Origin: an uncultured Clostridia bacterium
GTDB taxonomy: Bacteria > Bacillota > Clostridia > Tissierellales > Peptoniphilaceae
DNA: 64,000 bases
Assembly (NCBI GenBank): GCA_947254025.1
Contig: CAMYBS010000006.1
Coordinates: forward strand, 6,115 to 70,114
Reading direction: 5' to 3'
In this document: piece after piece, positions 53,348-61,622 of the stretch
Layout: each line of letters opens with the position of its first letter
How positions within the stretch are numbered: position 1 is the first letter of the stretch
Program-made: the position numbers and the translations under genes
The notes under the pieces: model-generated
What the model was told of the DNA's origin: nothing
Databases searched by the model: none
What the model saw: the letters and a program-made list of their open reading frames with translations, nothing else

Positions 53348-54729
53348 TATCTCTCTCCTAGTATCCCCTTAAGTTCACTTACAATAATTTCGTATTCTTC
53401 CTCGTCTATAGTTCTTAAGTCAAGAAGCACTTTGTCCTTATATATCCTTACAATTATAGGTATTTCAAGATGTCTAAGTTTTTCCTCAAGCTTTGCAGTA
53501 GATATATTCTTTGGCTCAATCTCAATCGCCTTAGACTTTATGAATTGGTTTGGAAGTGAGCCTCCACCTACTTCTGATGCTGTTTCAACTACGCTCAGTT
53601 CAGCTCCTTTTATGCCTTCAAGCATAGCTAATAGCTTTTGCGCTCTCTTCTCTATTGATTCATAGCTTTCTGTTATCATCTTTATAGTCGGTATTTCAAA
53701 TGTTTTATTCTTGTCTATATAATAGTTTAGTATCGTTTCAAGAGCTGCTATAGTCATCTTGTCTACTCTAAGTGCTCTAAGCAGTTGATTCTTCTTGATT
53801 CGACTGATGTATTTTTCTTTGCCGACTATGATGCCCGCTTGTGGACCGCCTAAAAGCTTGTCACCACTGAAGGTAACAACATCAACGCCACTTGCAACCG
53901 ATTCCATAACAGTTGGTTCGTGTTCAAGACCATAGTCCTCAAGATTGATTAAAACTCCTGAACCAAGGTCTTCTATAAGTGGCAAGTCTCCCTTTATACT
54001 AGCAAGTTCACCTGCATTAACGCTTTCAGTAAAGCCTAAAATTTTGTAATTTGATGTGTGAACCTTTAGTATAGCTCCAGTCTCTTCATTTATAGCGTTT
54101 TCATAATCTCTTAGATGAGTCTTATTAGTTGTGCCGACCTCTCTAAGTGTCGCTAAGCTTCTTTCGCAAACATCAGGTATTCTGAATGATCCACCTATCT
54201 CTATTAGTTCGCCCCTTGAAGTGATGACTTCCTTGTTCTTGCTAAGCGTGTCAAGCACAAGCATAACAGCTGCAGCGTTGTTGTTAACTACAAGTGCTGC
54301 CTCTGCTCCAGTAATCTTCTTAAGCTTTTCTTCAATGTGGGAGTATCTTAAACCCCTTTCGCCTCTTTCAAGGTCATACTCAAGATTTGAGTAGCTAGAT
54401 AAGAGCCTCACAATATTTTCTTGAGCTGATTTTGGAAGCTTTGATCTGCCTAGATTAGTATGGATGATTACACCTGTAGCATTTATTACGGGTCTTAGGC
54501 TATAGCTTAGCTCATCTTCAAGCCTTTGTGCAACAGACTTTTCAATGTTTTTAAGCCTCTCTCTAAGGCCTTCTTCATCAAGACCATTCTTTATCGCTTC
54601 TCTCATCTCGTCTAAGATATTTCTTATAGTATCGTTAATAAGTCCAGCGTCGTGAACTTCGAATAATTTCTTAATCTCTTCATTCTCCATAACTTGATCA
54701 ACGCCTGGTATCATTCTAAATAAATTCAT
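53347..54729 (-). CDS. selA: L-seryl-tRNA(Sec) selenium transferase
   Basis: A 460-aa PLP enzyme that converts Ser-tRNA(Sec) to Sec-tRNA(Sec) with selenophosphate. Family marks are YSLRPVINATGVIIHTNLGR near residue 80, LVVNNNAAAVML, ITSRGELIEIGGSFRIPDV, and the PLP-lysine segment FSGDKLLGGPQAG near residue 290. Length and order are normal. The gene for tRNA(Sec) itself was not found in the window. Confidence 0.97.
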   Translation of the reverse strand: MNLFRMIPGVDQVMENEEIKKLFEVHDAGLINDTIRNILDEMREAIKNGLDEEGLRERLKNIEKSVAQRLEDELSYSLRPVINATGVIIHTNLGRSKLPKSAQENIVRLLSSYSNLEYDLERGERGLRYSHIEEKLKKITGAEAALVVNNNAAAVMLVLDTLSKNKEVITSRGELIEIGGSFRIPDVCERSLATLREVGTTNKTHLRDYENAINEETGAILKVHTSNYKILGFTESVNAGELASIKGDLPLIEDLGSGVLINLEDYGLEHEPTVMESVASGVDVVTFSGDKLLGGPQAGIIVGKEKYISRIKKNQLLRALRVDKMTIAALETILNYYIDKNKTFEIPTIKMITESYESIEKRAQKLLAMLEGIKGAELSVVETASEVGGGSLPNQFIKSKAIEIEPKNISTAKLEEKLRHLEIPIIVRIYKDKVLLDLRTIDEEEYEIIVSELKGILGER

Positions 54730-54736
54730 ATCACAC

Positions 54737-55780
54737 CTACTTAATTAAAATATATTTATCGTCGAATTTTTTTGCTTTTGCAATTATGCCAACTCCAAAT
54801 GGAAGGTCTATCCTTTCCATGTATGTCTTTGCATCCTCTTCTGACAAGGATATTAGTAGTCCTCCAGAAGTTTGTGGGTCAAATAAAAGGTCCTCCATCT
54901 CCCTTTTTATCTCAGCATCTATCCTAAAGTTTTCACCAACGAAAATTCTGTTGTCATATGCACCTGCTGGTACAAGACCCATCATCGCATAGTCAAGAGC
55001 TCCCTTTAGTACAGGTAATTTCTCTGTATAGATCTCAACGGTAACGTCAGTGTTTCTAAGCATTTCGTATACGTGACCCATAAGTCCAAAGCCTGTAATG
55101 TCTGTGCAGGCATGCACATCAAGTCCTTCCATAGCGTCCTTTGCCTTCTTGTTAAGAGTCTTCATTACTAAAGTTGCTTCATCCAAAGCATCCTTGTCAC
55201 AGATGCCGCCCTTAACAGCAGTGTTAATTATTCCAAGGCCAAGTGGCTTTGTTAATATAAGGACGTCTCCTTCTTTAACTCCAGTATTCCTCAAAACTTT
55301 GTCTGGATGAACAAAGCCTGTAACGCTCATGCCGTACTTAAGCTCGTCATCTTGAACAGTATGTCCACCTATTAGCAAGGCGCCTGCTTCCTTAACCTTG
55401 TCAAAGCCGCCCTTCAATATTAGCTTTAATACTTCTGGCGATAGACAGTTTGGAAAACACGATATATTCATCGCAAGTATAGGTTCACCGCCCATAGCAT
55501 AAACGTCAGATAGTGAGTTTGCTGCTGCAATCTGTCCAAATGTGTATGGGTCGTCAACTATTGGAGTGAAGAAGTCCAAAGTTTCTATGATTGCTCTGTC
55601 TTCACTGACCTTGTACACAGCTGCGTCATCACTAGTCTCCAAACCTACCAATAGATTTGGATCTGGTGCACTCTTTTCTAGTCCCTTTAATATTTGATCT
55701 AAAACCTCCGGTTTTACCTTAGCCGCTCAGCCAGATGTCTTAGCAAAACTTGTTAATTTTACATTTAAATCGTTATTCAT
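54737..55780 (-). CDS. selD: Selenide, water dikinase, a selenoprotein (Sec18)
   Basis: Makes selenophosphate from selenide and ATP. From ATG 55780 the frame reads MNNDLNVKLTSFAKTSG, then TGA (complement 55727-55729), then AAKVKPEVLDQIL and the rest without a break. TSG-U-AAK matches the family active-site TSGC(U)AAK, so the TGA is selenocysteine 18. The protein is 347 aa; counting only from an ATG after the TGA would cut off the catalytic site. Later marks are ETSDDAAVYKV, LSDVYAMGGEP, MNISCFPNC and DITGFGLMGH. SelA and SelB follow in the same operon, so the gene needs its own pathway. Confidence 0.97.
55700..55729 (-). promoter_or_regulatory. SECIS-like element after selD TGA
   Basis: The TGA at complement 55727-55729 is followed 10 nt later by TAAAACC (55716-55710), a GGA loop, and GGTTTTA (55706-55700). 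This 7-bp hairpin with G-rich loop lies at the distance expected for a bacterial SECIS read by SelB. Confidence 0.8.
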
Positions 55781-55784
55781 GCAG

Positions 55785-56396
55785 TCACCTTCCGTTTACA
55801 CTTATATATTCCTTAATATTTTTAAATTTATTCTCTCCAATGCCTTCTATGTTCATCACGTCTTCAATCTTTTTAAACTTCTTCTGCTCTCTGTAATCAA
55901 TAAACTTCTGCGCAGTCTTCTCTCCGATGCCAGGTAGCGTCATTAGCTCACTTAGACTCGCTTTGTTAATGTTGATCTTCTTAGTCTTAGCATCTATCGC
56001 CGCGCTAGTTATGCCTTCTTCGCTAGACCCACTCTTTGATGGCACTATGATTCTCTCCTCATCAACGAGCTTCTCAGATAGATTAATCTGATTAATGTCA
56101 GCATCATCAGTCAAACCGCCTGCTTCTTTAACAAGGTCGTCCATACGAGTGCCCGCCTTCATCTTGTATACACCAGGCTTTTTGATCTCGCCCGTGATGT
56201 GAGTGTATATGTATTCTGTGTCCTCATCACTCTCATCATTTAAAGAGTCCTTTGTGCTTGAGTCATAAGCCTTTTGCACAGTAATACCATCATCACTAGT
56301 GCTAAAAAAGTCTGTATTCATTACCTTTACAAATATTATAATAAGTGCGACTATAAGTACTATCTTAAGTCCCCTCTTAATTTTATCGATGTCCAT
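55785..56396 (-). CDS. comEA: ComEA-like DNA-binding protein
   Basis: A 203-aa protein with one N-terminal membrane anchor (IVLIVALIIIFVKVM), an SLBB-type segment (YIYTHITGEIKKPGVYKMKAG, residues ~65-125), and a C-terminal helix-hairpin-helix pair (INKASLSELMTLPGIGEKTA and NIEGIGENKFKNIKEYI). This is the layout of ComEA, the extracellular DNA receptor for natural transformation. ComEC is not in the window. It is first in the sel operon, 4 bp before selD. Confidence 0.92.
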   Translation of the reverse strand: MDIDKIKRGLKIVLIVALIIIFVKVMNTDFFSTSDDGITVQKAYDSSTKDSLNDESDEDTEYIYTHITGEIKKPGVYKMKAGTRMDDLVKEAGGLTDDADINQINLSEKLVDEERIIVPSKSGSSEEGITSAAIDAKTKKININKASLSELMTLPGIGEKTAQKFIDYREQKKFKKIEDVMNIEGIGENKFKNIKEYISVNGR

Positions 56397-56411
56397 AGAA
56401 TCACCAGATAT

Positions 56412-56420
56412 ATTATACCA
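56412..56420 (-). promoter_or_regulatory. Extended -10 promoter of comEA-sel operon
   Basis: TATAAT (complement 56412-56417) is preceded by TGG, an extended -10 form. The -35 region (TTTCAT) is weak. It is 16 bp from the comEA ATG. Confidence 0.6.
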
Positions 56421-56563
56421 TAAATTTGATAAAAATGAAACAACTTTGTGAACTTTTATTCATAAAGCTTTGCAATGCTTGCAATCACTTATACTTATAT
56501 GCACTTACTGTCCATATTAAACATTAACTCGCAGGGCATAGCTTAGAAGCTACATATATAATG

Positions 56564-56658
56564 AGAGGCTTGACATATAGTGAGTGGCTTGCTATATATA
56601 GAGAGGCTTGGCATATGATGAGTGGCTTGCTATATATAGAGTGGCTTGCTATATAGTG
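56564..56658. repeat. 19-bp tandem repeat, five units
   Basis: Five contiguous 19-bp units with pattern AG(A/T)GGCTTG-NNATAT-NNN-G start at 56564, 56583, 56602, 56621 and 56640. Units two and four are identical. Degenerate copies flank the array (56545-56563 and 56659 on). This is the only notable content of the ~320-bp gene-free stretch 56397-56714 besides the comEA promoter and ssrA terminator. On the plus strand the units create promoter-like spacing, for example TTGACA (56570) and TATATA (56593). Confidence 0.92.
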
Positions 56659-56680
56659 ACAAGCTTGGCACCATAAACAT

Positions 56681-56711
56681 AAAAAAAGGCTATAGACCAA
56701 GTCTATAACCT
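56681..56711 (-). terminator. Terminator of ssrA
   Basis: AGGCTATAGAC (56687-56697) pairs with GTCTATAACCT (56701-56711) with one mismatch, followed by a run of seven T on the minus strand, 4 bp after the tmRNA CCA end. Confidence 0.88.
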
Positions 56712-56714
56712 ATG

Positions 56715-57063
56715 TGGTGGAGATGATGGGAGTCGAACCCATGTCCGAAAACCCTTCCTAAAGAACTTCTCCGAGCGCAGTTTCTTATAAAGTTTCACTA
56801 AGACCAATTTAAGAAACAAAACAAGTCTTAGCTAGCTTTAAAATAATCTTTTAACTTTTAAGCTTGGCTAAAAGATCTTCTCGTCTAAGTTGACCCAATA
56901 TAAAGCCGTACGAGAAAACTCTATATTGAGAGCTAGCCTAACTAGGCAGCGTATGCAAAATTATTGTTTTCTGCGTTTATATTTTTTTGACAGATGTAAC
57001 GTATCCATCGAATCGGCTCGCTATTCTAAATTCCAAATCCCCGTCGAAACCAAATTCATCCCC
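56715..57063 (-). ncRNA. ssrA: tmRNA
   Basis: A 349-nt transfer-messenger RNA that rescues stalled ribosomes. The 5' end GGGGATG pairs with CATCTCC at the 3' end, which closes with ACCA. The tRNA-like part shows GGTTTCGACGGGG at the 5' side and GGGTTCGACTCCC as T-arm. The tag reading frame runs GCA GAA AAC AAT AAT TTT GCA TAC GCT GCC TAG, giving AENNNFAYAA, a typical proteolysis tag ending in YAA-like residues. Pseudoknot sequences fill the rest. Confidence 0.96.
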
Positions 57064-57136
57064 GTGGTATTTTATTATTACCCAGAAGGCTCTAATACAT
57101 AACAAGGCAGCTTAAGGTGCCCTCGGGCACCCATAG

Positions 57137-58261
57137 CTATATTTCCTTTTGATATATTCTGTATGTTATATTAATCTTTGCTCCAAAGCTTTCAACGTCG
57201 TTCATCATGTCTCTGTTGTACTCCCAAATTGTTGAGCCTTCAAGCTCTGTGTAACCCTTTTTAAGCGCGTTTAGATAAGTTTTTAAGTACATAACGCTTG
57301 TAACGCCTTTTTTTCTATACTCTGGCACTACGAATAAAACGAAGAATCTAATTCTGTTGATCTTTCTTTTGTAATACAAGAATTTTAAGAAACCAAATGG
57401 GAACATCTTTCCATTCATCTTCTTAATAGCTTGATTATAGTCTGGCAGTGTTATGTTAAAACCGATTGGCTCGTTTGTCTTATTGTCTCTAGCTATGAAG
57501 ATAAGCTCTGAATCGGCAAATGGCACTAGCTGCTTTACTATCTTTCTTATCTCTTCTTCTCTTGGTGGAGCAAAGTCGTCCCACTCGCGCGGTAAGGCTC
57601 TCTCTAGCACATGCATTATGTCCATAGCGTCCTTATCGACATTCGTAAGGTCTATGTTGTCTACTCTGAAATCGAATTTCTTCATTGCATATGGAACTAG
57701 CTTTTCATATCTATCTATGTCGGCGTTGCCTATAGTGTCTTTGTATGCGTAGCAGTCAAAATACTTCTCAAAGCCATACTTAACGAAGTAGTCGTTGTAG
57801 TACTTTTTATTGTATGTGTTCATAATGAATGGTTGTGCGTCGAAGTTATCTATGATGAAGCCTCTATTGTCTTCGCCGCCTGGTAGTGATAGTGGCCCTT
57901 TAACCTTTGTCATACCATGAGACTTTAAAAACTCTATGGCCCTATCAAGAAGTGCCTTTGCATACTCGTAGTTCTCCTTGCATTCAAATAATGAGATGTA
58001 GCCTTCCTTGTATCCATGATGCTTGTTAAGAATATTGTTTACTCCAACTAAAAGTCTGCCTACCACCTTTTCATCATCGTAGCAGATGTACTTTGTGTTT
58101 GGGCCTGCTTCGTTAAGGTCGTTGTCAACGCCTTGAACGTACTTTTTATAGTCCGCTCTTAGTGGCGGCACAAAATTTTTATCTCCTTCGTAATTTTCAT
58201 AGATAAAGTCCACGAAATCATTAAGTGTTTTCTTATCATTAACCTCTTTAATCGTTATCAA
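57137..58261 (-). CDS. GNAT-fold acetyltransferase-like protein
   Basis: A 374-aa protein of the long GNAT-like type found in Firmicutes and Bacteroidetes. It begins ITIKEVNDKKTLNDFVDFIY with a VPPLRADYKKY segment. The middle has KVKGPLSLPGGEDNRGFIID, and the C-terminal acetyl-CoA fold has FFVLFVVPEYRKKGVTSVMY. I start at TTG 58261, with GAGGTG seven bases upstream; GTG 58270 is the alternative. It overlaps the citC-like gene by 14 bp and is last in the cca operon. Substrate unknown. Confidence 0.75.
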   Translation of the reverse strand: MITIKEVNDKKTLNDFVDFIYENYEGDKNFVPPLRADYKKYVQGVDNDLNEAGPNTKYICYDDEKVVGRLLVGVNNILNKHHGYKEGYISLFECKENYEYAKALLDRAIEFLKSHGMTKVKGPLSLPGGEDNRGFIIDNFDAQPFIMNTYNKKYYNDYFVKYGFEKYFDCYAYKDTIGNADIDRYEKLVPYAMKKFDFRVDNIDLTNVDKDAMDIMHVLERALPREWDDFAPPREEEIRKIVKQLVPFADSELIFIARDNKTNEPIGFNITLPDYNQAIKKMNGKMFPFGFLKFLYYKRKINRIRFFVLFVVPEYRKKGVTSVMYLKTYLNALKKGYTELEGSTIWEYNRDMMNDVESFGAKINITYRIYQKEI

Positions 58262-59243
58262 GGTAAGCACCTCTTCTTTCTTTTAAATAATCATACACAT
58301 CTTGGCTCAAAAAGTTCTTAACAGCTATAAAATCTGTTTTAAATTCCTCTCTAACTTTTGATGCGCTGACGTATTCACCGTCAATCATTTTTCTATCTAT
58401 AAATACAGCTTCAAGGCCGTATTGTGAAAGTATACTCTTCATCATCTCATTGTACTTTTCAGTAACTTTGTCAGTGGGCTCAGTGCCGAAGTACCTCTTT
58501 TTTATATTTAAGTCCTTCGCAATATGCCTTGCAAATATCTTTGCATCAAGCTCCGTATACACCTTTAGCTTATCTGTATCCTTCTTTAAAAAATATGTTG
58601 GAAAGGTTAATCTAGATATGATGTAGGGCCCTGATTTAAAGACGTGAACTCTTTCATTGTCTTGATAGTGCTTTTTCACTATCTCGTATCTATCCTTAGT
58701 ACTAAAGTATGATGCGTCTTCTTCTAAGACGAAGATGATTAAGTCTCTATCGTCTTCCAAAGCCTTGTCTACTAAGTACTCATGACCAAGTGTTAGTGGA
58801 TTTGCATTCATAACGATGGCGTTATATTCTTTATTGTCCAGCTCACTTCTTATGCTTTGAGTCCAGTCTTTGTACTTAAAGAAGCCGCCTTCTAGCAAAA
58901 CAACGTCTTCTGTCTTTTCTATCGCATCCATAGACAAGGAAGTGAATATACCCTCGTTCTTTGTCTTTGTAAATACAAAGTAGTTTCTATATCCCTTATT
59001 AATAATCTCTTCAAGAGCGCTATTGATTAGATCGATAGCCAAGCCCTCGCCTTGATATTTATCGTCAATGTAGAAGAATTTAATTAGATTCTTCTTTACT
59101 GATACAGTCGCAACTATATTAGCATTGTCTCTTATGATAAAGCTCGCATCAACGTCTTCATAAGTCACATCACGCAAGGCTAAGAAGTCAATAAGTTCTT
59201 TCTCGCTTGACGAGCCTTTTATTAGTCTATCTACGTAAAACAT
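58248..59243 (-). CDS. citC: [Citrate lyase] ligase-like protein
   Basis: A 331-aa protein with an N-terminal GNAT-like domain (residues 1-125, FFYIDDKYQGEGLAIDLINS) and a C-terminal nucleotidyltransferase domain with NANPLTLGHEYLVDKAL (HxGH-type motif) and a late SASKVRE motif. This is the layout of CitC, which acetylates the acyl carrier subunit of citrate lyase. No citDEF, citX or citG genes are present in the window, and its neighbours are tRNA and wall enzymes, so it may serve another acyl carrier or citrate lyase lies elsewhere. Confidence 0.85.
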   Translation of the reverse strand: MFYVDRLIKGSSSEKELIDFLALRDVTYEDVDASFIIRDNANIVATVSVKKNLIKFFYIDDKYQGEGLAIDLINSALEEIINKGYRNYFVFTKTKNEGIFTSLSMDAIEKTEDVVLLEGGFFKYKDWTQSIRSELDNKEYNAIVMNANPLTLGHEYLVDKALEDDRDLIIFVLEEDASYFSTKDRYEIVKKHYQDNERVHVFKSGPYIISRLTFPTYFLKKDTDKLKVYTELDAKIFARHIAKDLNIKKRYFGTEPTDKVTEKYNEMMKSILSQYGLEAVFIDRKMIDGEYVSASKVREEFKTDFIAVKNFLSQDVYDYLKERRGAYLDND

Positions 59244-59245
59244 AA

Positions 59246-60292
59246 TTAGTCCACTATAATGCCGCCGCCTACAACAGTTCTGCCGTCGTATATAACTAGG
59301 CTTTGCGAAAGAGTGATCGCTCTTTGCGGCTCTTCAAAATTAACTGTGTAAGTTCCGTCGTCATTTTTCTTTACTTTTGCTCTCTCGTCGCTAGACCTAT
59401 ATCTAACTTTTGCAGTGTAGACCTTGTCTTCATCAATCTCGTCAATAGAGATAAGGTTCACATCTTTTATAAGAGCAGTCTTTTTGAATAAGTCCTCTTC
59501 TGGTCCAAGAATGATCTCGTTATTTACTGGATCAATCTTTGTTACAAAGGCTCTTTGTCCTAAGGCGACATTAAGCCCCCGCCTTTGACCTATGGTGTAG
59601 TTTCTAATACCATCATGCTCACCTAAAACTTTTCCACTCTTGTCTTTAATAAGACCCTTCTTGCTAATATTTTCTGAATATTTATTTAAAAATGACTTAT
59701 AATCATCATTTGCAATAAAACAAATCTCTTGCGAATCCTTTTTATTATAAACAGGTAGACCCGCTTCCTTGGCAATGGCTCTAGTTTTATCCTTGTCCAT
59801 GGCGCCAACTGGGAATATCGCATCCCTTAACTGATCTTGCTTAATATTGTATAGAAAATAGCTTTGATCTTTTCTAATATTAGATGATTTTTCTAGATAG
59901 TGAATGCCATTTTCCTCGTATTTTTCAACATAGTGTCCTGTTGCAATAAAATCAGCATCAAAATTCTTCATCTCGTCGTGAAATCTCTTAAACTTAATGT
60001 TCTTGTTGCAGAATATGCAAGGGTTTGGTGTGTGGCCAAGCTCGTACTCGCGTATGAAGGGTTCTATAACCCTCTCCTTAAAGTCATCTTTATAATCAAC
60101 GACATGGTGCTCTATGCCAAGGTAATCAGATACTCTCTTTGCATCCTCTATCATCTTTCTGTAATTATCTTTAATAATATCGTCGCACAAATTAAACGTA
60201 ATAGCTACAACATCGTAACCTTGCTTTTTTAATAAATATGCGCTAACGGAGCTGTCGACCCCGCCCGATAAAGCTATTAAAACTCTCTTCAA
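59246..60292 (-). CDS. mnmA: tRNA 2-thiouridylase
   Basis: A 348-aa enzyme that makes 2-thiouridine at position 34 of tRNA-Lys, -Glu and -Gln. The PP-loop is ALSGGVDSSVSAYLLKKQG, the first catalytic Cys is in NPCIFCNKNIKF near residue 97, and the second in DSQEICFIAND near residue 193. YTIGQRRGLNVALGQRAFVT marks the central domain. It lies 1 bp before glmM and 2 bp after the citC-like start. Confidence 0.97.
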   Translation of the reverse strand: MKRVLIALSGGVDSSVSAYLLKKQGYDVVAITFNLCDDIIKDNYRKMIEDAKRVSDYLGIEHHVVDYKDDFKERVIEPFIREYELGHTPNPCIFCNKNIKFKRFHDEMKNFDADFIATGHYVEKYEENGIHYLEKSSNIRKDQSYFLYNIKQDQLRDAIFPVGAMDKDKTRAIAKEAGLPVYNKKDSQEICFIANDDYKSFLNKYSENISKKGLIKDKSGKVLGEHDGIRNYTIGQRRGLNVALGQRAFVTKIDPVNNEIILGPEEDLFKKTALIKDVNLISIDEIDEDKVYTAKVRYRSSDERAKVKKNDDGTYTVNFEEPQRAITLSQSLVIYDGRTVVGGGIIVD

Positions 60293-60293
60293 A

Positions 60294-61622
60294 CTATTTC
60301 GTCTCTCTTTCTATCAAATCAACTAAATCTTTAGCTAATCTTCTAAGTTCATCCTCATCTTCACCTTCAAGCATTACCCTTAGAAGCGGCTCAGTGCCTG
60401 ATGGTCTGATGACTACCCTCATATCAGGGTTATTCTTAGTCAAATCATCTATAGCGTTTTTAACGCTTTCTATCTCTAAAACTTTATTTTTTATCTCGTT
60501 AGTAACTTTTGCATTTAAAAGTACTTGTGGATATGTTTTCATAAGTCCGTTTAGTTCAGCTGCTGTCTTTTTAAGCTGGGTCATGGCATTGATTAGGAAG
60601 ATGGCGCTTAGTAGACCATCGCCAGTATTTTGATAATCCTTTAATATTATATGTCCAGATTGCTCGCCGCCAAGTGATAAGTCGTCCTTAATTAGTTCAG
60701 CTAAAACATATCTATCGCCAACACTTGTTACATCAAGCTCTACACCGATACTATCTAGGTACTTCTTAAGGCCAATGTTTGACATTATAGTCGCAACAAG
60801 TTTATTCTTCTTAAGCTTATCATGCTTTTTCAAATATGTCGCAAGCGCTGCAAGTATATGATCTCCGTCCATAATCTTGCCTTCATTATCAACTACTTGC
60901 AATCTATCTGCATCTCCATCGAAGGCTATGCCGATATCAGCTTTCTCTTCTTTAACAGTTTCTATAAGGGACTCAAGATGTGTTGAGCCGCAATTCAAGT
61001 TGATGTTTCTACCGTTTGGCTCGTCATGAATGTATATCATCTCAGCACCTGATCTATCAAGAACTTCCTTAGCAGTCACGTAGTTCGCGCCATTAGACAT
61101 ATCGCAAACTATCTTTAGACCTGTGTAGTCCTTCATAAGCGAGCGCAAATAATCAGTATAAGCTGTCTTATCTAGCTCGTCAGTGATATATCTACCAAAG
61201 TGGTCCGCCTTCTTAAGCTCCTTATCCTCAAGCATATTCGTTTCAATAGCTTCTTCAACTTCATCTGCAAGCTTGTAGCCATTCTTATTAAAGACTTTGA
61301 TGCCGTTGTATTCATATGGATTATGTGAAGCAGATACAACTATGCCGAATAAAGAATCATTTTTGCTGATTATATAGCTTGCTTCTGGTGTAGATGTTAC
61401 GTTCAAATCGTATACATCAAGTCCCATAGATGTGATGGCTGCTGCAAGTGATAGCTTAATCATATCCTTTGACTCTCTTGTATCGCTCGCGATAAAGACC
61501 TTCTTGCCCTCTCCATCCATAAAGTAGTCAGCTATATATTTTCCAAGTTTGTATGAAAATTCACTCGTTAAAAACTCTCCAGCGACGCCTCTAACGCCGT
61601 CTGTTCCAAATAATTTCTTCAT
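60294..61622 (-). CDS. glmM: Phosphoglucosamine mutase
   Basis: A 442-aa mutase that makes glucosamine-1-phosphate for peptidoglycan. It opens KKLFGTDGVRGVAGEFLTSE; the active-site Ser is in VVSASHNPYEYNGIKVF near residue 98. The metal loop is IAFDGDADRLQVVD, the sugar loop is GGEQSGHII, and the phosphate loop is VIRPSGTEPLLRVM. Its ATG overlaps the cca stop by 4 bp. Confidence 0.97.
   Translation of the reverse strand: MKKLFGTDGVRGVAGEFLTSEFSYKLGKYIADYFMDGEGKKVFIASDTRESKDMIKLSLAAAITSMGLDVYDLNVTSTPEASYIISKNDSLFGIVVSASHNPYEYNGIKVFNKNGYKLADEVEEAIETNMLEDKELKKADHFGRYITDELDKTAYTDYLRSLMKDYTGLKIVCDMSNGANYVTAKEVLDRSGAEMIYIHDEPNGRNINLNCGSTHLESLIETVKEEKADIGIAFDGDADRLQVVDNEGKIMDGDHILAALATYLKKHDKLKKNKLVATIMSNIGLKKYLDSIGVELDVTSVGDRYVLAELIKDDLSLGGEQSGHIILKDYQNTGDGLLSAIFLINAMTQLKKTAAELNGLMKTYPQVLLNAKVTNEIKNKVLEIESVKNAIDDLTKNNPDMRVVIRPSGTEPLLRVMLEGEDEDELRRLAKDLVDLIERETK

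Noticed and set aside
54737..55651. selD as a 304-aa gene starting at 55651
   Set aside because: That start drops the active site. The frame continues upstream through a TGA at the Sec position to a proper ATG at 55780, and selA/selB are adjacent.
49172..56396. tRNA(Sec) gene (selC) next to selAB
   Set aside because: No ~95-nt tRNA with a TCA anticodon was found in the intergenic gaps of the sel operon or elsewhere in the window. It probably lies elsewhere in the genome.
56545..56677. Possible CRISPR array at the tandem repeats
   Set aside because: Units are 19 bp and directly contiguous, with no unique spacers and no cas genes nearby, so this is a minisatellite.
56890..57102. Plus-strand open frame of 70 codons
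   Set aside because: It lies within the tmRNA gene on the opposite strand and is explained by it.
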